From positions 1 through 23,920 of the forward strand of contig CALCZU010000041.1 of NCBI GenBank assembly GCA_937903155.1: a stretch of 23,920 nt of DNA, given 5' to 3'. The DNA is from an uncultured Bdellovibrionales bacterium (GTDB taxonomy: Bacteria; Bdellovibrionota; FAC87; UBA2466). Made by a program: the position numbers and the translations under genes. Shown here piece by piece: positions 14,068 to 21,560 of this stretch. The notes beneath the pieces are model-generated. The model was not told where the DNA came from. It ran no database searches and worked only from the letters and a program-made list of their open reading frames with translations. The stretch's first letter is position 1. Each line of letters starts with the position of its first letter.

Positions 14068-15327
14068 TTACTTATTGAGGAGTTTCGCTTCGAGCGGAGG
14101 TTTTTGAAAGTACGTTTCAAAGAACACTCTGGCGAGATATCCGGATTTTACGCGCCAGTTTTCTTGGTTGATGGTGAGGGCTGCAACGGCGATACGTTCG
14201 TCTTCGGAACGGCCGTAGCCGACGAACCAGTCGTATTGCCCTTTTGGGTAGTTGCCTGTGAGATGGCCGGTTTTTCCACCCACTTCGACTTCGACGAGTT
14301 TGCGACGTTTATTGAAGCCGCGGAAGGTTTTGGCAGAGGTTCCCATTTTTACGGTTTCAGTCATCATAGAACGTAATTTTTCAGCGGCGATGGCGGAAAC
14401 GGCTTGAGTTAAAACGCTCGGTTCAGCTTTGTAGACGACGCCGTGAGTTTTTTCGGCGAGGGATTCGACGACGTAGGGTTCCATCATCGTGCCATCATTC
14501 ACGATACTTGCCGCGATGAGGGCCCCTTGAATCGGACTCATCAAAGCCACGCGGTTGTAGCCAGAGGCGGCCTCGGCAATTTTCCAGTTGTCTTCGCGTT
14601 CTAAAACAAATGAACCCGGTTGAACCGGCAAGTCGATGGGAATCACGCGGTTGAATTGGAAGCGGTTCGCGTAATCTTCTAAATGATCAGGCTTTAGAAA
14701 AAAGATTCCGACTTTTCCGAAAACGGAATTGATGGATTTTGCGAACGCTTCTTTGAGCGAGATGCGGCGGGTCCAGCGGTTTTCGTCGTTTTTTAAAACG
14801 TTTCGACGATATAGGGTGTGGTTTCCGCCATTGTACGGAACGATCGTCGAAGGTTCGACAATTTTTTGATCAATGGCCGCGGCGGCGGTAACGACTTTGA
14901 AAACGCTCGCAGCCGGAAAAGTAGCGCGCATTAAAATATTTCCAAACTGCGAGGATTCTCGGGTGAAACTCGAGGCGGCTAAGATTCTTCCCGTGCGGGC
15001 GTCGATCGCTACAAACGCTGCATAATCGGGGCGGTATTGTTCGAGCATTTTCTGCATTTTGACTTGGACGGGAGACTCAAGCGTATAGGTTGGCTCAAAA
15101 GTATAGCTTTTACCGTCTTTAGCGACTTCGACAGAAGTCGGATAAGTGTTTGTTTGAATATGCTTTTCGAGCGCCGCTGCGATATGAGCCTTTGTAATTC
15201 CGTAGGAATTTTGGCTCGTTGTCCCCTTCATTTCTTCGCGCTTTTTGGTGAACGCGGATAAGCCCATCGCAATCAGGACAAGGCTCGAGGCTATGACGGT
15301 GCGGCGCTTCATTTTCCCTTTTTTCAT
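14068..15327 (-). CDS. Penicillin-binding transpeptidase-domain protein
   Basis: 419 residues with an N-terminal signal anchor (about 9-26) placing the enzyme in the periplasm. All three active-site motifs are present in order: SVFK (141-144, nucleophile Ser141), SIN (198-200) and KTG (352-354). YAAFVAIDARTGRILAASS (102-120) and YNRVALMSPIQGALIAASI (257-275) are typical of PBP transpeptidase domains. It is shorter than FtsI or PBP2 (about 580-630) and lacks most of the N-terminal pedestal domain; there is no glycosyltransferase domain. It should cross-link peptidoglycan or a modified form of it. An alternative start at Met6 follows AAAAAAGGG. It appears to be a single gene with its own promoter, and a long inverted repeat lies 20 bases after its stop. 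Confidence 0.88.
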   Translation of the reverse strand: MKKGKMKRRTVIASSLVLIAMGLSAFTKKREEMKGTTSQNSYGITKAHIAAALEKHIQTNTYPTSVEVAKDGKSYTFEPTYTLESPVQVKMQKMLEQYRPDYAAFVAIDARTGRILAASSFTRESSQFGNILMRATFPAASVFKVVTAAAAIDQKIVEPSTIVPYNGGNHTLYRRNVLKNDENRWTRRISLKEAFAKSINSVFGKVGIFFLKPDHLEDYANRFQFNRVIPIDLPVQPGSFVLEREDNWKIAEAASGYNRVALMSPIQGALIAASIVNDGTMMEPYVVESLAEKTHGVVYKAEPSVLTQAVSAIAAEKLRSMMTETVKMGTSAKTFRGFNKRRKLVEVEVGGKTGHLTGNYPKGQYDWFVGYGRSEDERIAVAALTINQENWRVKSGYLARVFFETYFQKPPLEAKLLNK

Positions 15328-15348
15328 GGTAATTCTGTGGAACTCTTA

Positions 15349-15377
15349 TTTTTATCCCTGGGGGTATACCTCGTCAA
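15349..15377 (-). promoter_or_regulatory. Candidate promoter of the transpeptidase gene
   Basis: On the minus strand TTGACG (15372-15377) and TAAAAA (15349-15354) are 17 bases apart, and the ATG is about 22 bases beyond. A 9-bp inverted pair AATCAAAGA (15376-15384) / TCTTTGATT (15436-15444) brackets the divergent region and could be an operator; that is speculative. Confidence 0.45.
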
Positions 15378-15457
15378 TCAAAGATTCGGTTTACACGAGT
15401 GAGATGAGAGAGAAACTTAATGAAATTCGTCACTTTCTTTGATTAAATTATGCCGCC

Positions 15458-16129
15458 ATGAAATTACTGATTTTGATCGTTCTTTTTTCTCCGATTTTTA
15501 TTTTAGCGCAGAATAATTTTGCGAAAAACCACAAGTCTCCCGAGTACACCGAAGAATTTATCAAAGGAAAAGTGGATGTCAGTGGGCATGGATTTTTTGA
15601 TTGTCTTCGAAGAATTGGAATTTCCGAAAAAGAACTCTTATCCTGCAAAGGTCAAAAATGGCTTTCGGTCGGTGAAGGCAAATCCGATTTCATCGCGCAA
15701 GTTTCAAAACGGGGGATCGACGGACATGCCTTAGATGCCGTCATCAAAAATCCTCACGCTCCCGAAAGAAGCCACCTCGGACTCGCTCAATCCCTACCCT
15801 TCAAAGATGGAGAATTTGATAGAGTGATTTCGGTTTGGCTTATCGATTATTTTTTCTCCTCAAAAGTTTTTAACGATCCAGACGGAGGAAAAAAAGCGCT
15901 TCAAGAAATGGTCCGCGTTGCAAAAGTCGGGGGCGAAATCCGAATCAATCCCGTCGAACAAGCGCAACTTTTCACGCTCTTGGATGCCATGAAAGCAGAC
16001 GGAAAAATCCGTTACGAAACCCTTCCCTACTATAAAGGAACTTTTGCGACAAAACAGAAACAACGAGAATTTGAGATCACCCCCATCGCAGAGACGGTGG
16101 GTTCGGTCAAGATTACAAAATTGAAGTGA
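15458..16129 (+). CDS. Methyltransferase-like protein with N-terminal signal sequence
   Basis: 223 residues. The first 17 residues are strongly hydrophobic (KLLILIVLFSPIFILAQ) and read as a signal peptide or anchor. The rest has a class I SAM-dependent methyltransferase outline: motif I as KWLSVGEGKSDFI (67-79, E/D-x-G-x-G region reduced to VGEGK), an acidic end of strand 2 at GHALD (89-93), AQSLPFKDGEFDRVISVWLIDYF (110-132) which matches the 'a..LPf.d.sFD.v' segment of Methyltransf_11 proteins, and ALQEMVRVAKVGGEIRI (147-163). SAM is cytosolic, so an exported methyltransferase is odd. The protein may be tethered on the inner face, may be misread at its start, or may be a non-catalytic relative. 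No strong ribosome site is seen. Confidence 0.7.
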   Translation: MKLLILIVLFSPIFILAQNNFAKNHKSPEYTEEFIKGKVDVSGHGFFDCLRRIGISEKELLSCKGQKWLSVGEGKSDFIAQVSKRGIDGHALDAVIKNPHAPERSHLGLAQSLPFKDGEFDRVISVWLIDYFFSSKVFNDPDGGKKALQEMVRVAKVGGEIRINPVEQAQLFTLLDAMKADGKIRYETLPYYKGTFATKQKQREFEITPIAETVGSVKITKLK

Positions 16130-16135
16130 GCTTTG

Positions 16136-16843
16136 CTATTGAGCTTTGATAAAATCTTTTGCAGTTTGTCGACGGCTCGAGGTCGCGTCGTCGAGTTCTA
16201 GTTTTGCAGATCCCGAGAGAGCCCCCACTTTGAAACTGACGTGTCTTAGATTTTTAACCACGCCCGTTCGCGCAAGTGCTTCTGCAGCAGTATTCCCCAA
16301 TTCAGTATCGACTAAATCCAAACTTTGGATTCGAGACAAAAGAGGCTGAATTTTTGGATTCGCGAGAGCTTGTCTCAACTGGCCTTCGGTGATATCCACT
16401 AACTTCAAATTAAGGACAAGGTACTTGCTCTCAGCGAGAAGAGCGCCGGAAGACATTAAATCCTTCCCGGATAGAGTTCCCGAAATTTCCCCTCCGAAGA
16501 ATTGAGCATTTTTAAAATGATACTTACTGGCAAGATGTTTCCCGATACTTTCCATCAACGCTTTCTCTTCCCCGAGGGCCGAGTAGCGTCGGGGGTCTTC
16601 CGCATCTATGGTGGCCAAAACTTGAGTTTGCTCAATTAGCTTTGCATATTCCACATCTTCGGATTGGGAACTTTTAAGAAGCTCCGCTCTGTAATCTCTC
16701 CAGGCCTTAAAATTATACTTATTTTTGGCAAGCGATTCCATGACGTCCGTACACTCGAGAGACCGGGCAAACGAACCTAAAAAACAGAATCCAAGCACGC
16801 AAACAACCCATCGTGCTTTCAATTTTACCTCGATAGAATTCAT
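16136..16843 (-). CDS. Small exported protein with leucine-rich-repeat-like C-terminus
   Basis: 235 residues. A basic N-terminus (KLKAR) and hydrophobic segment (about 11-25, WVVCVLGFCFLGSFA) give a signal peptide; a Cys-containing mature start (SLECTDV) follows. Residues 30-110 are helical and unassigned. From about 139, YLVLNLKLVDITEGQLRQAL, IQSLDLVDTELGNTAAEAL and LRHVSFKVGAL look like LRR units of the same general kind as in the 659-residue protein at 11-13 kb. No catalytic motif is seen. It converges on the methyltransferase-like gene with 6 bases between stops. Shared export and repeat type suggest a related role for the two LRR proteins, but no direct sequence kinship was established. 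Confidence 0.65.
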   Translation of the reverse strand: MNSIEVKLKARWVVCVLGFCFLGSFARSLECTDVMESLAKNKYNFKAWRDYRAELLKSSQSEDVEYAKLIEQTQVLATIDAEDPRRYSALGEEKALMESIGKHLASKYHFKNAQFFGGEISGTLSGKDLMSSGALLAESKYLVLNLKLVDITEGQLRQALANPKIQPLLSRIQSLDLVDTELGNTAAEALARTGVVKNLRHVSFKVGALSGSAKLELDDATSSRRQTAKDFIKAQ

Positions 16844-16907
16844 CGTACGATTGTAGCACTTTAAAAGAAGTTCTTGGAGCGATTTCCTTTCAGTCGACAG
16901 AATTTCT

Positions 16908-18308
16908 TTAACGAAGGCCGAGTTCCTTCATTTTTAATTGTAAACCCTTGCGGCTGATGTTTAATTTTCGCGCTGCTTGAGTCACATTATTTTCCGTTTC
17001 ACTGAGAGCTTCTTCGATCGCTTTTTTCTCAATCTTTCGAGTCGCATCTTTGACGATCTCTTTTAAAGAACCCGAATTAATCTGCTCCTGTAAAAATCTC
17101 TCCTCTTCAAATTCCATGATTTCTTCAGGCAATTGATCGGGAGTAATGTGTCCAGTTTCATCTAAGACTAAAATTCTTTCGATGACATTCTCAAGTTGGC
17201 GAATATTTCCCGGCCAACGGTATTGCATGAGAAGTTCCAACGTTTCTGGAGAAAGTGTGGGAACCGTTTTCTTCATCTGCTCGCAAAACTTATTTACAAA
17301 CGAGGCAACAAGATGCGGGATGTCCTCCGCACGAGATCTTAAGGGCGGTAAGCTGATGGGCACGACATTGAGACGATAGTAGAGATCTTTTCTAAAAGTT
17401 CCCGACTGAACCGCTTCTTCCAAATTTTTATTGGTCGCAGTCACAAGCCTAACATTCACTTTTAGAGTTCGAATCCCGCCAATGCGTTCAAAAGTTCTTT
17501 CTTGTAAAACCCGGAGAAGCTTCACTTGCATTTCGGTCGACATATCGCCGATTTCATCCAAAAAAAGCGTTCCATTGTCGGCGAGTTCAAAGCGTCCGGG
17601 TTTCGAACCCACAGCGCCTGTGAATGCCCCTCGCTCGTAACCGAAAAGTTCACTCTCCATCAGGGTTTCCGGAATCGCAGCACAATTGATTTTTATAAAC
17701 GATTCATTTTTGCGAGGACTGAGTTCGTGCAGCGATTGAGCAATGAGTTCTTTGCCAGTCCCACTCTCTCCCATGATCAGCACGTTGGAATCCGAAGGCG
17801 CTACTTTTTCAAGAATCGAATAAATTTTTCTCATCTGCGGAGAATCGCCAATCATCGGAAAGAGAGATCCCCCCGCCACGGCCCCTAAAACCGAGTGCTT
17901 TTGAAATCGAAAGGTCAGTCCTGCCTTCTCCACCGTTTTAATCAGTTCGGATCGTTCAAACGGTTTACTTAAATAATCAAAGGCTCCCTGTTTCATGGCA
18001 TCGACCGCAGTGTCGACCGTTCCATGAGCCGTCAGCACAATAATCGGAATAGGCAACCGTTCCTCTTTGACCCATTTTAAAAGCTGTAACCCGTCCTCGC
18101 GATCCAGCTTCATATCGGTGAGAACCACTTCAATGTCGCCTGCCGAGATCTTTTCTTTTGCTTCAGAAATCCGAGAACAAGCAACAACCGTATGGCCCGA
18201 GATCTTCAACATGCTTGAAAGAATTTTTCTTAAATTCTCTTCGTCGTCTAAAACGAGGACTTTGAATTTTAGACCGGAATCTCTTTGTGCCTTGGAAGGA
18301 TTTTCCAT
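16908..18308 (-). CDS. Sigma54-dependent response regulator, NtrC family
   Basis: 466 residues in the full NtrC architecture. Receiver domain (about 14-125): acidic pocket DDEE at 21-24, phospho-acceptor Asp65, Thr93 and Lys115. AAA+ domain (about 152-380): Walker A GESGTGKE (180-187), the sigma54 contact loop GAFTGA (227-232) and Walker B GTLFLDEIG (246-254). A Fis-type helix-turn-helix lies at about 439-463 (NNVTQAARKLNISRKGLQLK). All active residues are present, so it should remodel sigma54 RNA polymerase on phosphorylation. Its first 40 bases overlap the 3' end of the kinase gene, a strong sign that the two form one system. Target promoters cannot be named. Confidence 0.96.
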   Translation of the reverse strand: MENPSKAQRDSGLKFKVLVLDDEENLRKILSSMLKISGHTVVACSRISEAKEKISAGDIEVVLTDMKLDREDGLQLLKWVKEERLPIPIIVLTAHGTVDTAVDAMKQGAFDYLSKPFERSELIKTVEKAGLTFRFQKHSVLGAVAGGSLFPMIGDSPQMRKIYSILEKVAPSDSNVLIMGESGTGKELIAQSLHELSPRKNESFIKINCAAIPETLMESELFGYERGAFTGAVGSKPGRFELADNGTLFLDEIGDMSTEMQVKLLRVLQERTFERIGGIRTLKVNVRLVTATNKNLEEAVQSGTFRKDLYYRLNVVPISLPPLRSRAEDIPHLVASFVNKFCEQMKKTVPTLSPETLELLMQYRWPGNIRQLENVIERILVLDETGHITPDQLPEEIMEFEEERFLQEQINSGSLKEIVKDATRKIEKKAIEEALSETENNVTQAARKLNISRKGLQLKMKELGLR

Positions 18309-20410
18309 TCGGTGGCTTCTTTCTCTTTTAGATTAGCTAAGGGCAAGTGTACCGTAAATACGCTGCCCTGGTCCCTGTTGTTTTTCACTTGAATGGATCC
18401 GCCAATGGATTCCACCAAGCGCTGCGAAATGGGGAGGCCAAGCCCCGTCCCTTTGCGTTTCGTCGTGTAAAACGGAATAAATAAACGGGGAAGATCTTCT
18501 TTGCGAATTCCCACGCCATTATCCGAAACCTCGATTTCGGCAAGGGGTGCGCGAGATTTATCTTCAAAAACTTCCCAACCTTCGATGACTTTGTGAAGGG
18601 GAATTCGTTTTGAAAACCAAAAGAGAGGTTCGGGTCCCACCTCTCGAACCGTCACTTTTAAGGCCGGGTTCTCTTGCTCCGCAACGGCTTGTACGGCGTT
18701 TAGAAAAAGATTGAGAAGGATTTGTTTTACAATCTCCGGATCGGCTTTGATGCGGACATTTTTTTCGACATTGAGTTCAAAAGCGACTTTGGTGTCTCTC
18801 AAAACCATCTGAGCGACGTGTTCAATGACTCTCACCGGATCGCACGCGACTTCCGGGTGATTTCGACGGGGTTTTGCATAATCTAAAAAGTCCGACAAGA
18901 CGTGGGACAGTCGATCCGTTTCATCTTTGATAATTCTTAAGAGATCCTTTGAATCTTCAGGCCCGTCTTCAAGAAGTTCCACAGCGCCTCGAATGGCTCC
19001 CAATGGATTTTTTATTTCGTGAGCAAGTCCCGCCGCCATCTCGCCGACAGCGGAAAGCTTGTCGCGATTTCTCAGATGCAAAAATGTCTGAGAACTTTTT
19101 AATTGCATCGCTATCTGGCGCGCGATGGGAATGAACAATCTGAGCTGCTCATTGCTAAACACCATTCGATCGGGGGCTAAAACGGTGCAAAATCCAATTA
19201 ACTTCGACTCATGATGAAACGGGATAATCAAATCCGCCGAAAGATTTCGCATCGTCTCAACGCACTTCTCGCAAAATTTTCGAGACTGCAGCTCGCGAAA
19301 CGAATCTCGGTCGTTTTCAATGGTTTCGACCACAAAAGCTCGTCCGCGTCTCAACGTCATATACTCAACGAGCGGACTTGAGACGGAAAGTTCATCAGAC
19401 GCTGATCCTTCTCCAAAGTGTAAGTAACTGAGCTCGTCGCGATCTAAGAGATAGAGCCCTAGCGACTTCACGCCGAGCGTTTTCTTAAGTGTGACATTAA
19501 TTCTTTTTGAAATCTCCTGCGGATCGACCATGCCCAAAAGCTCATTGCTCAGTCTCGCAAGCTCAGTCTCGAGAAAGAAATTTCTTTTCAATAGAATTTT
19601 CCGGGTAATCCACGTCGCTTGATTTCGAATCGGATCGTAGAGCACGATCATCACAAACGAAGCAATAAACGTATTAAAAAAGAAAAGGCCCTTTTCATCT
19701 CCCACCCATGAAACCAAAAGCAAATAGATTGCCGAAAAGATCAGCGCCACGCCCCCGAAATGGACAATCTTTGTAATAATCTCATCGAGCGTTAAAAGTT
19801 CTCGTTGGATAAAAGTCTGAAAAAGAAAAAATAAGTAAAGCGTTCGGGCTAGAGTCCCTAGAGGTGCTAGGTGCCATACCCCGCTGTAATTCAGCGCATC
19901 GGTGACATAGAAAGCGATGGTAATAATGGCGCCCCACTTCGCATTTCGTTGACGGAGACGTTCACGCGCCAACTCTCTTCCGCTCTCGGCTTTGCGGAAA
20001 ATGAGAACGCTGAAGAAAGCCGGAACGGCGAGCAAGATATGACTGAGCGTGACTTCAAGTGAGCTCCAACGCGATTTCGCACTTAAAATATAAAACCCAA
20101 TTGCGAAAGCTGTTAAAAATCCGTAAACAAAAAGCGTCTTTTTTAAAAACTTTTTTTGATTGGAAATCTCTGCAAGCAGCCAAAAAATTGCGGGACCCAA
20201 AAGCCAGGTAATGAAGGCATGAGAGTAGGGATTTTCGGACTCGACTCGAAATCCATTCCAAATCGCTAAAACATCGTGAGAAAAGAGCAGAAGACAAACT
20301 AACGCCATGCTCAGCGAGACCTGGCTTCTGAAATTTCGCATGAGCGATGCGATAAACAAGCTCGCCGATACAAAGGCTGCGATAATCAGACTAACTAGTT
20401 GAATATCCAA
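18269..20410 (-). CDS. Membrane sensor histidine kinase (7TM-type N-terminus, GAF, HisKA, HATPase)
   Basis: 713 residues. About seven to eight transmembrane segments fill residues 2-260, followed by a GAF domain (about 285-435), then HisKA with AGLAHEIKNPL (phospho-acceptor His464) and a HATPase_c domain: N box NLFLNAV (567-573), G1 DNGVGI (630-635) and G2 KGTGLGL (653-659). The GAF domain holds a CEKC pair (Cys380, Cys383) that could sense redox or bind metal. The plan recalls PrsK of PEP-CTERM systems, but the HisKA box is of the ordinary HEIKNP kind rather than the HDLKN of PrsK, and no exosortase gene is nearby. The start is TTG with no clear ribosome site; it precedes the first membrane helix and is the best fit. 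It pairs with the overlapping NtrC-type regulator. Confidence 0.94.
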   Translation of the reverse strand: MDIQLVSLIIAAFVSASLFIASLMRNFRSQVSLSMALVCLLLFSHDVLAIWNGFRVESENPYSHAFITWLLGPAIFWLLAEISNQKKFLKKTLFVYGFLTAFAIGFYILSAKSRWSSLEVTLSHILLAVPAFFSVLIFRKAESGRELARERLRQRNAKWGAIITIAFYVTDALNYSGVWHLAPLGTLARTLYLFFLFQTFIQRELLTLDEIITKIVHFGGVALIFSAIYLLLVSWVGDEKGLFFFNTFIASFVMIVLYDPIRNQATWITRKILLKRNFFLETELARLSNELLGMVDPQEISKRINVTLKKTLGVKSLGLYLLDRDELSYLHFGEGSASDELSVSSPLVEYMTLRRGRAFVVETIENDRDSFRELQSRKFCEKCVETMRNLSADLIIPFHHESKLIGFCTVLAPDRMVFSNEQLRLFIPIARQIAMQLKSSQTFLHLRNRDKLSAVGEMAAGLAHEIKNPLGAIRGAVELLEDGPEDSKDLLRIIKDETDRLSHVLSDFLDYAKPRRNHPEVACDPVRVIEHVAQMVLRDTKVAFELNVEKNVRIKADPEIVKQILLNLFLNAVQAVAEQENPALKVTVREVGPEPLFWFSKRIPLHKVIEGWEVFEDKSRAPLAEIEVSDNGVGIRKEDLPRLFIPFYTTKRKGTGLGLPISQRLVESIGGSIQVKNNRDQGSVFTVHLPLANLKEKEATEWKILPRHKEIPV

Positions 20411-20436
20411 TTGTTTTACACCCGTACTTTCCCGTT

Positions 20437-20465
20437 ATTTTGTCAGAGTCTTCTTTTACTATCAA
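20437..20465 (-). promoter_or_regulatory. Candidate promoter of the kinase-regulator operon
   Basis: On the minus strand TTGATA (20460-20465) and CAAAAT (20437-20442) are 17 bases apart, with the expected start about 20 bases before the TTG start codon. Confidence 0.4.
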
Positions 20466-20486
20466 GAGGTCAACCCCTTGTCCAAT

Positions 20487-20504
20487 CAGGGTTCAAACAG
20501 GGTT
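20487..20504 (+). promoter_or_regulatory. CAGGGTT direct repeat over the -35 of the ATPase promoter
   Basis: CAGGGTT occurs at 20487-20493 and again at 20498-20504, exactly 11 bases (one helical turn) apart. The second copy runs into the -35 element at 20503. Same-face repeats of this kind often bind a regulator; which one is unknown. Confidence 0.35.
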
Positions 20505-20531
20505 GCTCCCCCGCCGTAAATGCTTCATAAT
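20503..20531 (+). promoter_or_regulatory. Candidate sigma70-type promoter of the ParA/MinD operon
   Basis: TTGCTC (20503-20508), 17 bases, CATAAT (20526-20531). The GTG start is about 40 bases beyond the -10. It is one of the better -10/-35 pairs in the window. Confidence 0.5.
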
Positions 20532-20569
20532 GATTAAAGTAACTCCTTCAACTCAATTCATAAAAATCT

Positions 20570-21559
20570 GTGGGAATATTCAAATTTAACTTAAACCTTC
20601 CGGTGCAAACGAGTCCGCGCGTAAACTTGCCTTCTCGGCGCGAGTTGCCCTCCCCGCAAAAACAACACCAAATCTGGGCCGTCGGCGGCGGAAAAGGGGG
20701 AATTGGGAAAACTCTCCTCTCCTCTAATCTCGCAATCCTCCTCACCTGGTACAAACAAAAGGTGATTGTCGTCGACATGGACTTAGGAGGCGCGAATCTT
20801 CATACGACTTTAGGAGTCGACACCCCTACAAAAACTTTGAGCGATTTTCTCCTAGGCAAAGTCGATAGTGTGGAAGAACTCCTCCACGCGACTCCCTATA
20901 AAAACCTTCAAATTATCAGCGGCGCGCAGGATCCCGTCGGAATTGCCAACGTTCCCCACATTGAAAAAGCACGCCTCATTCGAAAACTGAAAGAAACAGA
21001 ATCCGATATCGTGCTCCTCGATTTAGGAGCCGGCACCGCGAACCACACTCTCGATTTTTTCTTACTCGCAGACAAAAAAATCGTCGTCATCACGCCCGAT
21101 CCCACGAGCATCGAAAATGCTTATCGGTTCATCAAGGCCGCTTTTTACCGAAGCTTACGAAGTGCCGCTCCCTCCCCTTTCGTCAGGCAGGCTATCGAGC
21201 AAGCCATCCACCAAAAAGGGATCGAAAGCCCCAAAGCACTCTTAGCGGAAATTGTTCGAATCTCCCCCCAAGAGGGCGCCGAAATCCGGGCAAAAATGCA
21301 GAATTTTGAAGTTTCAATCATCCTAAACCAAGCTCGGATCCCTGCGGAAGCCAATATCGGCAAGAGTGTCGAGCAAGTCGCTTCCCGATATTTCGGAATT
21401 CAAGTTGAGTTTGTCGGCTTCTTAGCTTATGACAATGCCGTTTGGCAATCGATTCGAAAACGCGTACCTTTTCTTTTAGACTCGCCCAATTCTTCGGCCG
21501 TCACCCAATTGGAAGACTGCTTAAGAAACTTGATCAAGATCAAAAAACAGGGACAGTAG
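20570..21559 (+). CDS. ParA/MinD-family ATPase (FlhG/FleN-like)
   Basis: 329 residues. The deviant Walker A is KGGIGKT (42-48) with the signature Lys42, preceded by IWAVGGG. VIVVDMDLGGANLH (65-78) holds the switch Asp, and IVLLDLGAGTANHT (147-160) is the Walker B region with Asp151. D-LGGANLH and D-LGAGT with 'DPTSIENAY' nearby is the form seen in FlhG/FleN and the MinD-like ATPases of deltaproteobacteria. An N-terminal extension of about 33 residues precedes the fold, as in FlhG proteins, but no DQAxxLR-type FlhF-activating motif is apparent. There is no clear membrane-targeting helix at the end. The start is GTG. It is the first gene of a tight operon (1 base to the next), which suggests that it positions or loads a complex with the J-like/HTH protein. 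No flagellar gene is in view. Confidence 0.9.
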   Translation: MGIFKFNLNLPVQTSPRVNLPSRRELPSPQKQHQIWAVGGGKGGIGKTLLSSNLAILLTWYKQKVIVVDMDLGGANLHTTLGVDTPTKTLSDFLLGKVDSVEELLHATPYKNLQIISGAQDPVGIANVPHIEKARLIRKLKETESDIVLLDLGAGTANHTLDFFLLADKKIVVITPDPTSIENAYRFIKAAFYRSLRSAAPSPFVRQAIEQAIHQKGIESPKALLAEIVRISPQEGAEIRAKMQNFEVSIILNQARIPAEANIGKSVEQVASRYFGIQVEFVGFLAYDNAVWQSIRKRVPFLLDSPNSSAVTQLEDCLRNLIKIKKQGQ

Positions 21560-21560
21560 A

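Noticed and set aside
13957..14376. 139-codon plus-strand open frame
   Set aside because: It begins inside the left arm of the inverted repeat and then runs antisense to the transpeptidase gene; no ribosome site and no recognisable motif.
18269..20410. PrsK-type PEP-CTERM kinase
   Set aside because: Membrane-GAF-kinase order is similar, but the HisKA box is HEIKNP rather than the HDLKN form and no exosortase or PEP-CTERM protein is in view.
20530..20589. 19-codon upstream open frame before the ParA/MinD gene
   Set aside because: It has no ribosome site, overlaps the real start out of frame, and its ATG lies within the candidate -10 region, upstream of the expected transcription start.
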